Shown: positions 26,011-34,798, counted from the first letter of the stretch. The stretch: DNA of 64,000 nucleotides from Vandammella animalimorsus (GCF_002285285.1 NZ_NSJF01000006.1:163356-227355), one strand, 5' to 3'. Made by a program: numbers and translations. The notes: generated by a model not told the origin, from the sequence alone.

Positions 26011-26195
26011 CAAGAACGACACCCAACAGTCTTTTAGGTGACAAATCGGGCCGCCGATGCGGGTTTGCCCGATGCCGCGCCGCCTGCGTGTCGATACCCT
26101 TGCGGCTTGCTTTGCTGGCCCCTGATTGCGCCATGTTGCGCGCGCCCTGCCCAGCCAGCCCCATCAACCATTCAAGATTCAAGGAGATCGCCCCC

Positions 26196-27467
26196 ATGTC
26201 TTTGCAGCGCCCCAACGCCGTCTGGCACGCCGTGTTTGCTGCCACCACCACACTGTGCGCACTGGGCGCGGCCGGCAGCGTCCAAGCCCAGCAGGGTGAG
26301 ACGGTGAAGATTGCCTGGATCGACCCGCTCTCGGGGCTGATGGCTTCGGTCGGCAGCAATCAGCTCAAGAGCTTTCAGTACGTCAGCGATTACTTCAATA
26401 CGCAGAGCAAGAACAACCCGGCGGGCGTGAAGTTCGAGGTGCAGGGCTTTGACAACAAGCTCAGCCCGCAGGAGACGGCCAGCCTGGTGCGCTCGGCCAT
26501 TGATCAGGGCTTTCGCTACATCGTGCAGGGCAATGGCTCGGGCAATTCGCTGGCCATCATGGAGGCGCTGGAGCGCCACAACGCGCGCAACCCGGGCAAG
26601 GAGGTGGTGTTCATCAACCATTCGGGCGTGGACCCGGAGATGACCAACGAGAAGTGCAGCTATTGGCACTTTCGCCTCGATGCCGACACGACCATGAAAA
26701 TGCGCGCGCTGGCGCAGTTCATCGGCCAGCAAGGCGAGGTCAAGAAGGTTTATTTGATCAACCAGAACTACGGCCACGGCCAGCAGGTCACGCGCTATGC
26801 GCGCCAATACCTCAAGGAGTACGCGCCGGATGTGCAGATCGTCGGCGAGGACTTCCACCCGCTGGCGCAGGTGCGCGACTTTGCGCCCTACATCGCCAAG
26901 ATTCGCGCCTCCGGCGCCGATGCCGTCATCAGCGGCAACTGGGGCTCGGACTTGTCTCTGCTGGTCAAGGCCGCCAACGACGCGGGCCTCAAGGACGTCA
27001 AATTCTTCGTTTACTACGGCACGGCCAGCGGCTCGCCCACAGCCTTTGGCGCGGCAGCCGAGGGCAAGGTCTATGAGGTGTTCTACAGCCACATGAACCT
27101 GCCCGGCGAGATCGGCGAGATCACCCGCGGCTTCAAGGACAAGTTCAAGGAAGACATGTACACCACCTCGGTCTACAACGGCCTGGCCATGCTCTCGCAC
27201 GCCATGCACAAGGCCGGCTCGACCGATCCGCTCAAGGTTGCCGCCGCCATGGAGGGGCTGGAGTTCCCCGGTGCGCACGGCACGCTGACGATGCGCAAGG
27301 ACGACCACCAGCTGCAACAAGGCCTGTTCATCACGCGCTGGAGCAAGGCCAGCGATGCCATGCCCTACTCGCAGGAAAACACTGGCCTGGCCTTCCAGCC
27401 GGTGCAGCACTTCGAGCCCGCGCAGGCCAGCACGCCCACCACCTGCCAGATGAAGCGCCCCTCCTGA
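26196..27467 (+). CDS. livK: Branched-chain-amino-acid-type ABC transporter substrate-binding protein
   Basis: A 423-residue periplasmic binding protein. The start at 26196 follows a good ribosome binding site (AAGGAGA) and gives a Sec signal peptide ending 'GSVQAQ'. The mature part is a type-I periplasmic binding fold of the Leu/Ile/Val family ('KIAWIDPLSGLMASVG', 'VFINHSGVDPEMTN', 'VYLINQNYGHGQQVTRYA'). It is larger than classical LivK, as is common for related importers of aromatic acids, amides or urea-like solutes in Burkholderiales. The substrate is therefore left open. It heads a five-gene importer operon. Confidence 0.85.
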   Translation: MSLQRPNAVWHAVFAATTTLCALGAAGSVQAQQGETVKIAWIDPLSGLMASVGSNQLKSFQYVSDYFNTQSKNNPAGVKFEVQGFDNKLSPQETASLVRSAIDQGFRYIVQGNGSGNSLAIMEALERHNARNPGKEVVFINHSGVDPEMTNEKCSYWHFRLDADTTMKMRALAQFIGQQGEVKKVYLINQNYGHGQQVTRYARQYLKEYAPDVQIVGEDFHPLAQVRDFAPYIAKIRASGADAVISGNWGSDLSLLVKAANDAGLKDVKFFVYYGTASGSPTAFGAAAEGKVYEVFYSHMNLPGEIGEITRGFKDKFKEDMYTTSVYNGLAMLSHAMHKAGSTDPLKVAAAMEGLEFPGAHGTLTMRKDDHQLQQGLFITRWSKASDAMPYSQENTGLAFQPVQHFEPAQASTPTTCQMKRPS

Positions 27468-27565
27468 TGGGGGCGCAGAGGCCAGGCGCTGCCCTGTGCA
27501 GCGCCCGCTGCGGCCAGGCTGCGCGCGGCTTGGCGCCCTTCCCTCCCCCGCACCGATGACCAGCC

Positions 27566-28519
27566 ATGAGTTTTGAATTCTTCGTCATATCGCTGCTCAA
27601 CGGGCTGAGCTATGGGCTGCTGCTGTTCATGCTCAGCTCTGGCCTGACCCTGATTTTCAGCATGATGGGCGTGCTCAATTTTGCGCACGCGAGCTTCTAC
27701 ATGCTGGGCGCGTACTTTGCCTACGTCATCTCCAGCGCTGTGGGCTTCTGGGCTGCGCTGCTGATTGCGCCGCTGCTGGTGGGCGCGCTGGGCGCGGCGT
27801 TCGAGCGCTTCAGCCTGCGGCGCGTGCACAAGTTCGGCCACGTGCCCGAGCTGCTGGTGACGTTCGGCCTGTCCTACCTGGTGCTGGAGGTCGTGCAGCT
27901 GATCTGGGGCCGCGCGGCCGTGCCCTATGGCCTGCCACCATTCCTGCAAGGGCCGCTGTTCACGCTGTTTGACACCCAGTTCCCCCGCTCGCGCGCCTTC
28001 ATCATGCTGGTGGCGGTGCTGATGCTGGTGTCGATCTGGCTGGTGCTCACGCGCACGCGCATCGGCCTGGTGATCCAGGCGGCGCTGACGCACCCGGAAA
28101 TGGTCGAGGCCCTGGGCCACAACGTGCCACGCGTGTTCATGCTGGTCTTCGGCGGCGGCGCAGCGCTGGCCGGCCTGGCTGGCGTGATCGGCGGCAACAC
28201 CTACATCACCGAGCCGGCCATGGCGCTGGCCGTGGGCCCCATCATCTTCGTGGTCGTGGTCGTTGGCGGCATGGGCTCGCTGGGCGGGGCCTTCATCGCC
28301 TCGCTGCTGATCGGCATCATGCAAACCTTTGCCGTGGCCATGGACCACTCGCTGCTGGGCCTGTTGCAGAGCCTGGGCGTGCAGGCCGGCCCCGAAACCT
28401 TCGGCTACCCGGTGCTGCGCCTGACGATTGCCCAGGTTGCGCCCATCCTGCCGTACCTGCTGCTGGTGCTGATGCTGATCCTGCGCCCGCGCGGGCTGAT
28501 GGGCAAACGAGAGGGTTGA
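27566..28519 (+). CDS. livH: Branched-chain-type ABC transporter permease LivH
   Basis: A 317-residue inner-membrane permease with about eight helices and the LivH signatures 'NGLSYGLLLFMLSSGLTLIF' and 'MMGVLNFAHASFYMLGAYFAY' at the N-terminus, and 'VVVVGGMGSLGGAFIASLLIG' near residue 230. It lies 98 bases after the binding-protein gene and 6 bases before livM. With LivM it forms the translocation pore. Confidence 0.93.
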   Translation: MSFEFFVISLLNGLSYGLLLFMLSSGLTLIFSMMGVLNFAHASFYMLGAYFAYVISSAVGFWAALLIAPLLVGALGAAFERFSLRRVHKFGHVPELLVTFGLSYLVLEVVQLIWGRAAVPYGLPPFLQGPLFTLFDTQFPRSRAFIMLVAVLMLVSIWLVLTRTRIGLVIQAALTHPEMVEALGHNVPRVFMLVFGGGAALAGLAGVIGGNTYITEPAMALAVGPIIFVVVVVGGMGSLGGAFIASLLIGIMQTFAVAMDHSLLGLLQSLGVQAGPETFGYPVLRLTIAQVAPILPYLLLVLMLILRPRGLMGKREG

Positions 28520-28525
28520 GACATC

Positions 28526-29908
28526 ATGAACACCACCACCCACACCCCCACTGCCAAGACCGGCGACGCACGCGCGCACCTGCCCGCGCCGGCCCACGTG
28601 CCCATGCTCAACAAGTGGCGCATCATCATCTGGGGCGGCTTTGCCCTGGCGCTGCTGCTGGCACCCAAGGTCTTCACCAGCGGGCTGGCGCTGAGCATGC
28701 TCTCGCAGATGGGCTACCTCATCATCATTTGCCTGAGCTACAACATGCTGCTGGGCCAGGGCGGCATGCTCAGCTTCGGTCACGCCGTGTACGTCGGCCT
28801 GGGCGCGTTCATTGCCATCCACGTGCTCAACAAAGTCGGGGACGGCGCTTTCTTCGTGCCGGTGACGCTGATCCCGCTGGTAGGCGGCCTGGCCGGGGCC
28901 TTCTTTGCCGCGCTGTTTGGCTACGTCACGACCAAGAAAGCCGGCACGACCTTCGCAATGATCACGCTGGGCATTGGCGAGCTGGTGGCCTCCATGGCGC
29001 TGATGTTCCCCGAGTTCTTCGGCGGCGAGGGCGGCATCTCCACCGATCGCGTGGTGGGCCAGCCCTTCCTGGGCATCACCTTTGGCCCCTCGATCCAGAT
29101 GTACTACCTGATCGCGGCCTATTGCTTTGTCTGCACGGTGCTGATGTTCGCCTTCACGCGCACGCCGCTGGGGCGCATGCTCAATGCCGTGCGCGACAAC
29201 CCCGAGCGCGTGGAGTTCATCGGCTACAGCACCCAGCGCGTGCGCTACCTCTCGTTCATCATCTCGGGCTTCTTCGCCGGCATCGGCGGCGGGCTGATGA
29301 TTCTGAACTTCGAGATCATCACCGCCATGGACAGCCTCAACGCCGTGCGCTCGGGCGCTTACCTGCTGTTCACCTTCCTGGGCGGCGCCACGCTGTTCTT
29401 CGGCCCCATCATCGGCGCCGTGCTGATGGTGCTGGCCACCGTGCTGCTCTCTGAGCTGACGCAGGCCTGGATGCTGTACCTGGGCATGGCCTTTTTGTTC
29501 ATGGTGATGTTCGCCCCCGGCGGCGTGGCCAGCATCGTCATGCACAACGTGCGCGTCATGCAGTTTGGCCGCTTCGGGCCGCTGCTGCTGCCCTACGTGG
29601 CCCTGGCGCTGGCAGGCATTGCCGCCTTTGTGGCCTTTGCCGCGCTGATCGAAATGGTCTACCACCTGCAGATGAACGCCATCATGAGCCCCGAGCTGAA
29701 ATTCATGGGCCTGACGCTCAACGTGCAGGACAAGACCCACTGGGCGCTGACAGTGGCTGCAGCCGTGCTGGGCGCCATCGTTTTCGCGTGGGTGCGCCGC
29801 GGCTTCATCAAAGTCTGGCACCGCCAGCAAGAGCTGATCGAAGCCGACTTGCGCGCCCAGCGCGGGGAGGCGCCAACAGCAGTCAGGCCAACAGGAGCCA
29901 GCACATGA
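28526..29908 (+). CDS. livM: Branched-chain-type ABC transporter permease LivM
   Basis: A 460-residue permease, longer than E. coli LivM because of an extra C-terminal part with two membrane helices and a cytoplasmic tail. Core landmarks are 'LSYNMLLGQGGMLSFGHAVY' and 'GYSTQRVRYLSFIISGFFAG'. The stop overlaps the livG start (ATGA). The C-terminal extension (about residues 345-460) is an added feature of unknown role. Confidence 0.92.
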   Translation: MNTTTHTPTAKTGDARAHLPAPAHVPMLNKWRIIIWGGFALALLLAPKVFTSGLALSMLSQMGYLIIICLSYNMLLGQGGMLSFGHAVYVGLGAFIAIHVLNKVGDGAFFVPVTLIPLVGGLAGAFFAALFGYVTTKKAGTTFAMITLGIGELVASMALMFPEFFGGEGGISTDRVVGQPFLGITFGPSIQMYYLIAAYCFVCTVLMFAFTRTPLGRMLNAVRDNPERVEFIGYSTQRVRYLSFIISGFFAGIGGGLMILNFEIITAMDSLNAVRSGAYLLFTFLGGATLFFGPIIGAVLMVLATVLLSELTQAWMLYLGMAFLFMVMFAPGGVASIVMHNVRVMQFGRFGPLLLPYVALALAGIAAFVAFAALIEMVYHLQMNAIMSPELKFMGLTLNVQDKTHWALTVAAAVLGAIVFAWVRRGFIKVWHRQQELIEADLRAQRGEAPTAVRPTGAST

Positions 29909-30741
29909 ACACCCATACTTCGTATGCGCTGCAACTGCGCGGCCTGACCAAACACTTCGGCAAGACCGAGATCATCCGCGGCGTCGATCTGGCCGTGCAG
30001 CGCGGCGAGCGCGTGGCCATCATTGGCCCCAACGGCGCGGGCAAGTCCACGCTGTTCAACCTCATCAGCGGCCGGCTGCAACCCAGCAGCGGCGAAGTCT
30101 GGCTGGGCGGGCAGCGCATCGACGGCAAGACACCCTATGAGATCAACCGCCTGGGGCTGGCGCGCAGCTTTCAGGTCAGCAACCTCTTTCCCAAGCTCAG
30201 CGTGTTCGAGAACCTGCGCTGCGGCCTGCTGTGGCACACCGGTTACCGCTACACCTTTTTGCGCTTTCTGGCCAACCTGCACGATGCCAATGCCCGCACC
30301 GAGGCGCTGCTGCACCGGCTGCACCTGGAAAAGCGCCGCAACGAGCTGGCCATGAACCTGACCTATGCCGAGCAGCGCGCGCTGGAGATCGGCATCACCA
30401 TCGCCGGCGGCGCCGAGGTGATCCTGCTCGACGAGCCCACCGCCGGCATGAGCAAGACCGAGACTGCGCACTTCATCGAGCTCATCAAGGAAGTCACCGA
30501 AGGCAAGACCTTGCTGACCGTGGAGCACGACATGGGCGTGGTCTTCGGCCTGGCCGACAAGATCGCCGTGGTCGTCTATGGCCAGGTCATCGCCTTTGAC
30601 ACGCCCGAGAACGTGCGCGCCAACCCGGCCGTGCAGGAGGCCTACCTGGGCTCGGTGCTGGCGCAAAACCAGGCCAGCGCCGCCCTGCAGGGCACAGCCC
30701 CCCAACCCGCACAAGGAGAGCGCGAGCATGCTGCGCATTGA
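29905..30741 (+). CDS. livG: Branched-chain-type ABC transporter ATP-binding protein LivG
   Basis: A 278-residue ABC ATPase: Walker A 'GPNGAGKST', signature region 'LTYAEQRALEIG' (the LivG version of the ABC signature), Walker B 'VILLDEPTAGMS' and switch histidine 'LTVEHDMGVV'. The ATG at 29905 overlaps the livM stop; the longer upstream reading is a shadow. The C-terminal 20 or so residues are Ala/Gln-rich. Its stop lies inside the beginning of livF (14-base overlap). Confidence 0.93.
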   Translation: MNTHTSYALQLRGLTKHFGKTEIIRGVDLAVQRGERVAIIGPNGAGKSTLFNLISGRLQPSSGEVWLGGQRIDGKTPYEINRLGLARSFQVSNLFPKLSVFENLRCGLLWHTGYRYTFLRFLANLHDANARTEALLHRLHLEKRRNELAMNLTYAEQRALEIGITIAGGAEVILLDEPTAGMSKTETAHFIELIKEVTEGKTLLTVEHDMGVVFGLADKIAVVVYGQVIAFDTPENVRANPAVQEAYLGSVLAQNQASAALQGTAPQPAQGEREHAAH

Positions 30742-31441
30742 CCAACTGCATGCCTATTACGGCAAAAGCCACATCCTGCACGGCGTGCAATTCGACGTGC
30801 GCCGCGGCGAGATCCTGGCCCTGCTCGGGCGCAACGGCTCGGGGCGCTCCACCACCGCCAAGGCCATCATGGGCCTGGTCGATTGCACAGGCCAGATCCT
30901 GCTGCAGCGCCCAGATGGCAGCAGCGTCAACCTGGTGGGCAAAAAACCCTATGAAATCGCCCACCTGGGCGTGGGCTACGTGCCCGAAAACCGCGACATC
31001 TTCCCCAAGCTCACCGTGCATCAAAACCTCATGCTGGGCGAGAAAAGCGGGCACAAGGGCAGCAGCCGCTGGAGTTTTGAAGACTCCTACCGCCTGTTTC
31101 CGCGCCTGCGCGAACGCCAGCACACCGAGGCGGGCGTGCTCTCCGGCGGCGAGCAGCAAATGCTCGCGCTGTGCCGCGCCCTCATGGGCGACCCCGACCT
31201 GGTGCTGATCGACGAGCCCACCGAGGGCCTGGCGCCCAAGATCGTCGAGCAGGTCGGCCAATTCCTCACCACCTTGCGCGAGCGCGGCGTCTCGGTGCTG
31301 CTGATCGAGCAAAAGCTCACCATCGCCCTGGAAATCGCCGACCGCTGCCTGCTCATGGGCCACGGCAGCATCGTCTTTGACGGCACGCCCGAACAGCTGC
31401 GCGCCGACGCCGCCATCCGCAAGGAATGGCTGGAGGTTTAG
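30728..31441 (+). CDS. livF: Branched-chain-type ABC transporter ATP-binding protein LivF, with Arg in place of Walker A Lys
   Basis: A 237-residue ABC ATPase with signature 'LSGGEQQMLALCRAL', Walker B 'LVLIDEPTEGLAP' and switch region 'VLLIEQKLTIAL' (Gln instead of His, as normal for LivF). The Walker A reads 'GRNGSGRSTT': position 40, which should be lysine, is arginine. The rest of the site is intact and the gene is otherwise complete, so this is either a tolerated lineage variant or a partly impaired site, with LivG doing most hydrolysis. It ends the liv operon; no clear terminator follows, only a family A repeat. Confidence 0.93.
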   Translation: MLRIDQLHAYYGKSHILHGVQFDVRRGEILALLGRNGSGRSTTAKAIMGLVDCTGQILLQRPDGSSVNLVGKKPYEIAHLGVGYVPENRDIFPKLTVHQNLMLGEKSGHKGSSRWSFEDSYRLFPRLRERQHTEAGVLSGGEQQMLALCRALMGDPDLVLIDEPTEGLAPKIVEQVGQFLTTLRERGVSVLLIEQKLTIALEIADRCLLMGHGSIVFDGTPEQLRADAAIRKEWLEV

Positions 31442-31468
31442 CAGCCTGCCAAGCCTTTTCTCTTTCTC

Positions 31469-31651
31469 AGAGAACCTGGTCAAAACCTCGGCAAAAGCGG
31501 GCAACACGCGGTTTGGGATGGCTGCAAGGACAAAAACGCAGCCAAGCCCATAGCGCGTTGCCATTGGTATCGGTATCGGCACGTTTTGCAAGGCCGCAGG
31601 CTGCCCACATCCGCTTGCTTGCTCACCGTGCAGGGATTTTGAGCAGGCTCT
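31469..31651. repeat. Palindromic dispersed repeat, family A copy 4 (diverged)
   Basis: This has the same organisation as the other family A elements: start 'AGAGAACCTGGTCAAAACCTCGG', end 'GGGATTTTGAGCAGGCTCT'. It carries many substitutions and a longer centre (183 bp). It lies 28 bases behind livF and only 42 bases before copy 2, so two elements of different age sit side by side. Confidence 0.8.
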
Positions 31652-31693
31652 CAAAGCCCGGCGGCCGTAAAGAAGAAAGCGCAAACAGGCCTC

Positions 31694-31856
31694 AGAGCCT
31701 GTTCAAAATCTCGGCGCGAGTGGGCAAGAAGCGGTTTGGGGTGGGCTGCAAGGCGCAAAACGCAGCCATAGCTGGGGCTATGGCGAGGCTTTGTAACGCA
31801 GCAGAGCGCCCAAATTCGCTCTCTTGACCGCCGTGCAAAGATTTTGAACAGGCTCT
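31694..31856. repeat. Palindromic dispersed repeat, family A copy 2
   Basis: A 163-bp copy almost identical to copies 1 and 3, with the same perfect 18-bp inverted ends and central GCCATAGC/GCTATGGC hairpin. It lies in the 629-base gap between livF and the protease gene. The rest of that gap has no gene: only a CCCTTGGCC / GGCCAAGGG hairpin near 31908-31932 and a possible promoter -10 (CATAAT) near 31940. Confidence 0.92.
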
Positions 31857-32070
31857 CAGAACAGGCATTCACATCTTTTGCGCTGGCATTACACCCAGGC
31901 CTGCGCCCTTGGCCCCGGCACGGCCAAGGGCCGTAGGTCATAATCGCGCCCATACTCGGACCGCCCCTTCCGCCATGGAAGGTGTGCTCAGGCGGTCGGC
32001 GTCAAGCTTCAAGCCACACGCTGCCGGCCCAGGTCCTGCCGCCCCCATTCACTTGAGAAAGAGCTGCTTC

Positions 32071-33591
32071 ATGTCCCACACACTTCGTATCTCGCTCATC
32101 GCGCTCGCCAGCGCCGCCGTGCTGGCCGCCTGTGGCGGCAGCGACGACCACAACGACGGCTACGTGCCGCCGCCCGCACAACCGCCGGTGCTGAACATCA
32201 CCAAGGTTGACGGCCGCTACCACCACAACAAAAGCCACCAGGACTCGGGCTTTCGCGCCATGAGCAGCATGGCCCCCAGCGCCAACCAGGCCACAGAGAT
32301 CGCGCTGCCGGCGCTGGATGCACAGGCCCAAGATCAGAAAGATACCCAGAGCGACGCCCTGGGCGGCCCCATCCTGATCGCCCACCCCCAAGCCGTGGCA
32401 CAGGCCCAGACGGCCCAGCAGCTGGCCAGCCTGCTGCACTGGAGCCAGGACGCGCAAGGCCAACAAGTGGCCGCGCTGCGCGTGCAAGCCGCCGATGCCC
32501 TGGGCATTCGCCTGGGCCTGCTGGTGCAGGCGCTGCCCGATGCCGCGCTGCTGCGCTTTTATCCAGACAGCAAGACGGCGCAAGGCTATGAAACCACGGG
32601 CGCAGAGATCAACGCCGTGCTGCGCCTGAACGCCCAGGCCGGCGAGCAAGGCGACGCTGCCCGCACCTGGTGGTCGCCCGACCTGGGCGGCGATGCAGTG
32701 ACCCTGGAGATCGTCCTGCCTGCCGGCAACGCCGCCGAGGCACTGCAACTGGCGCTGCCCAACATTTCGCGCCGCTTCGTGGACATCGACAGCGATGCCG
32801 CGCTGCAAGCGACGCCAGCGCAGCGCGCCGGCCTGAGCAAGGAGCGCATCCCCAGCGCAGGCAGTTGCAACCTGGACATGAGCTGCTACTCCAACGGCAG
32901 CGCCGAGCGCGATGCCGTGGCGCGCATGTCCTTCGTCAAGGACGGCAAAGGCTACTTCTGCACAGGCACACTGCTCAACGATGCCATCCAGTCGGACATC
33001 CCCTACTTCATCACCGCCAACCACTGCATCAGCTCGCAAACGGTGGCCGGCAGCCTGCAGACCGACTGGTTCTTCCGCACCGCCAACTGTGGCAGTTCCT
33101 ACCTCGATGCGCGCCGCACGACCCGCACACGCGGCGCGCGCCTGCTGTTCACCAGCAACGTCGCCCAGGGCTTCGATGCCACGCTGCTGGTGCTCAACGA
33201 CGCCGCACCGGCCGGCACCTACCTGGCGGGCTGGGATGCGGGCCTGAACAACTCGATCCAGAAAGTCTTCTCACTGCACCACCCCAGCGGCACACTGGGC
33301 AAGATCTCCGGCGGTGAAACCCAGAACTACGCCAACTGCGATGGGCGTCGCTGCCAGGCCGCCATCGACGGGCGCGGCCGCTACTACGAAGTGCGCTGGG
33401 GCGATGGCACCACCGAGGGCGGCAGCAGCGGCTCGGCCCTGTTCACGCAATCGGGCCACGTCATCGGCACCCTGCATGGCGGCACGGCCAGCTGCTCGGC
33501 CCCTGACGAGCCCGATTTCTACGGCCGCTTGGATCTGGCTTTTGAAAGTGGCCTGAAGAACTTCCTGGCCGCCGCACAACGGCCATTCTGA
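32071..33591 (+). CDS. Lysyl-endopeptidase-like (chymotrypsin-fold) secreted serine protease lipoprotein
   Basis: A 506-residue protein with lipoprotein signal 'SAAVLAACGG' (lipid on Cys21). A proline-rich spacer and a prodomain of about 250 residues follow. The protease domain begins near 'SCNLDMSCY'. The catalytic triad is visible: His318 in 'TANHC', Asp369 in 'GFDATLLVL' and Ser453 in 'GGSSGSALF'. Multiple cysteine pairs (SCN/SCY, ANC/NCD, RRC/ASC) match the Achromobacter protease I / lysyl endopeptidase family, which cleaves after lysine; specificity here is inferred. It should act at the outer membrane or outside the cell. A ribosome binding site 'GAGAAAGAG' precedes the ATG at 32071, and a terminator follows the stop. 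Confidence 0.87.
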   Translation: MSHTLRISLIALASAAVLAACGGSDDHNDGYVPPPAQPPVLNITKVDGRYHHNKSHQDSGFRAMSSMAPSANQATEIALPALDAQAQDQKDTQSDALGGPILIAHPQAVAQAQTAQQLASLLHWSQDAQGQQVAALRVQAADALGIRLGLLVQALPDAALLRFYPDSKTAQGYETTGAEINAVLRLNAQAGEQGDAARTWWSPDLGGDAVTLEIVLPAGNAAEALQLALPNISRRFVDIDSDAALQATPAQRAGLSKERIPSAGSCNLDMSCYSNGSAERDAVARMSFVKDGKGYFCTGTLLNDAIQSDIPYFITANHCISSQTVAGSLQTDWFFRTANCGSSYLDARRTTRTRGARLLFTSNVAQGFDATLLVLNDAAPAGTYLAGWDAGLNNSIQKVFSLHHPSGTLGKISGGETQNYANCDGRRCQAAIDGRGRYYEVRWGDGTTEGGSSGSALFTQSGHVIGTLHGGTASCSAPDEPDFYGRLDLAFESGLKNFLAAAQRPF

Positions 33592-33608
33592 AAACTGCTG
33601 CCCTCCAC

Positions 33609-33639
33609 AGCCCATGGCCTACAAGCCATGGGCTTTTTT
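33609..33639 (+). terminator. Intrinsic terminator after the protease gene
   Basis: AGCCCATGGC / GCCATGGGCT with loop CTACAA, followed by six T. It is located 18 bases after the stop. Confidence 0.93.
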
Positions 33640-33807
33640 CATGCCTACTAAACTGCTGCGCGCCAGCAAAACTGAGTCAAGGGCTGGTCTGGATTTTTCA
33701 AACATTGATTTACAAAACAATGCTTGAAAAACCGGGGCTTTATGCCCAACTCAGGCTTTCTGTCATTAACCCCCGCATCTGCGGATTTTCAAAAAAGGAA
33801 AAATCAA

Positions 33808-34062
33808 ATGGGTATCACAGCCATCATCGGCACTTTGTTTATCGGCCTGATCGTGGGCCTGATCGCCCGCGCCCTCAAGCCTGGTCGCGACCCCATGGGC
33901 TGGATCATGACTGCGCTGCTCGGTATTGCCGGTTCTTTCCTGGCCCGCTTTCTCGGCGCGCAAGTCGGCTTCTACCGTGCCGACGAGCCCGCTGGCTTTA
34001 TCGCTTCGGTGATTGGCGCCATCATTTTGCTGGTCATCTGGGGCGTCGTGGCAAAGAAGTAA
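33808..34062 (+). CDS. GlsB/YeaQ/YmgE family stress-response membrane protein
   Basis: An 84-residue protein of three membrane helices with the family pattern 'FIGLIVGLIARALKPGRDP' and 'GWIMTALLGIAGSFLARFLG'. Such transglycosylase-associated-type small membrane proteins are linked to general stress responses; the molecular role is unclear. The start at 33808 is favoured by the strong ribosome binding site 'AAAAAGGAAAAA'; the in-frame ATG at 33724 would only add unlike residues. A monocistronic unit between two terminators. Confidence 0.9.
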   Translation: MGITAIIGTLFIGLIVGLIARALKPGRDPMGWIMTALLGIAGSFLARFLGAQVGFYRADEPAGFIASVIGAIILLVIWGVVAKK

Positions 34063-34090
34063 GTTTGCCGCGTTCTCAACGCCTGTCCTC

Positions 34091-34119
34091 CAGAGGCCCG
34101 CACGGGCCTCTGTCTTTTT
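34091..34119 (+). terminator. Intrinsic terminator after the GlsB-family gene
   Basis: Stem CAGAGGCCCG / CGGGCCTCTG, then TCTTTTTC. The 3' part (CCTCTGTCTTTTTCT, 34107-34121) is perfectly duplicated at 34122-34136, so the tail of the terminator occurs twice. Confidence 0.9.
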
Positions 34120-34136
34120 CTCCTCTGTCTTTTTCT
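34107..34136. repeat. 15-bp tandem duplication of a terminator tail
   Basis: CCTCTGTCTTTTTCT occurs twice in direct contact. The first copy includes the 3' arm and T-run of the preceding terminator; the second lacks a pairing partner. Confidence 0.9.
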
Positions 34137-34176
34137 CGACAGTGCCTCCACGGCACGCATTGGAGTTGGAGTGGCC

Positions 34177-34743
34177 ATGATGAAAACCCCTCGCCTGAAT
34201 ACCCCACCCTCAGCGCTGGAGCTGGCCCAAGGCCATCCCCAGCTGGAAGAGGCCGTGCGCCGCAGCCGCAAGATCATGCACCGCAAGGCCCTGATGGCCG
34301 CTGTGGCCAGTTCCGTGCCCGTGCCTGGCCTGGATTGGGCCGCCGATGCAGCGCTCTTGAGCAAATTGATTCCGCAAATCAACCGCGAATTCGGCCTGAG
34401 CCCCGAGCAAATCGACGCTTTGCACCCGGAAAAGCGCGAGCAGGTGCAAAAAGCCATCGCCATGGTCGGCTCGGTGCTGATCGGCAAGTTGGTCACGCGG
34501 GAGATGATCGTCAAACTGGCCACGCGCATCGGCCTGCGCATGACCAGCAAGCAGGCCGCCAAGTTCGTGCCACTGGCTGGGCAGGCCATTTCCGCCAGCA
34601 TTGGCTATGCCGCACTGCGCTATTTGGGCGAACAGCACCTGCGCGAATGTGTGCAGGTCGCGCGCCAGGCTCAGCTGCTGCTGGCCGCCCCTGCCAGTGG
34701 CGAAGAAACGCCCGGTGGCAACACGCCTGTGCGCAGCGCCTGA
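34177..34743 (+). CDS. Small helical protein of unknown function (DUF697/IIGP-C-like pattern)
   Basis: About 188 residues, not assigned to a known function. A central stretch 'AAVASSVPVPGLDWAADAALL' followed by 'IPQINREFGLSPEQI' resembles the helical modules seen in DUF697 proteins and at the C-terminus of IIGP-type GTPases, but no GTPase domain is present. A second hydrophobic stretch ('FVPLAGQAISASIGYAALRYL') may sit at the membrane. The start is uncertain: GTG 34171, ATG 34177 or ATG 34180; 34177 is chosen for its distance to 'GGAG'. The stop codon lies at the edge of a half copy of repeat family A. zipA follows 55 bases later. Confidence 0.7.
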   Translation: MMKTPRLNTPPSALELAQGHPQLEEAVRRSRKIMHRKALMAAVASSVPVPGLDWAADAALLSKLIPQINREFGLSPEQIDALHPEKREQVQKAIAMVGSVLIGKLVTREMIVKLATRIGLRMTSKQAAKFVPLAGQAISASIGYAALRYLGEQHLRECVQVARQAQLLLAAPASGEETPGGNTPVRSA

Positions 34744-34776
34744 GAACCTGAGCAAACTCTCGGCGCGGGTGGGCGC
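34742..34776. repeat. Half copy of family A repeat (one end only)
   Basis: 'GAGAACCTGAGCAAACTCTCGGCGCGGGTGGGC' (given as 34742-34774) matches the first 33 or so bases of family A, in the form of the diverged copy at 31469. The rest of the element is absent. It begins within the stop codon of the preceding gene and ends about 23 bases before zipA. Confidence 0.7.
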
Positions 34777-34798
34777 CTTCCATAAAATAGCGCCCACT

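Noticed and set aside
27365..29830. An 821-codon minus-strand frame opposite the liv permeases
   Set aside because: His/Gln/Glu-rich composition typical of an antisense shadow; the plus strand carries well-supported livHM.
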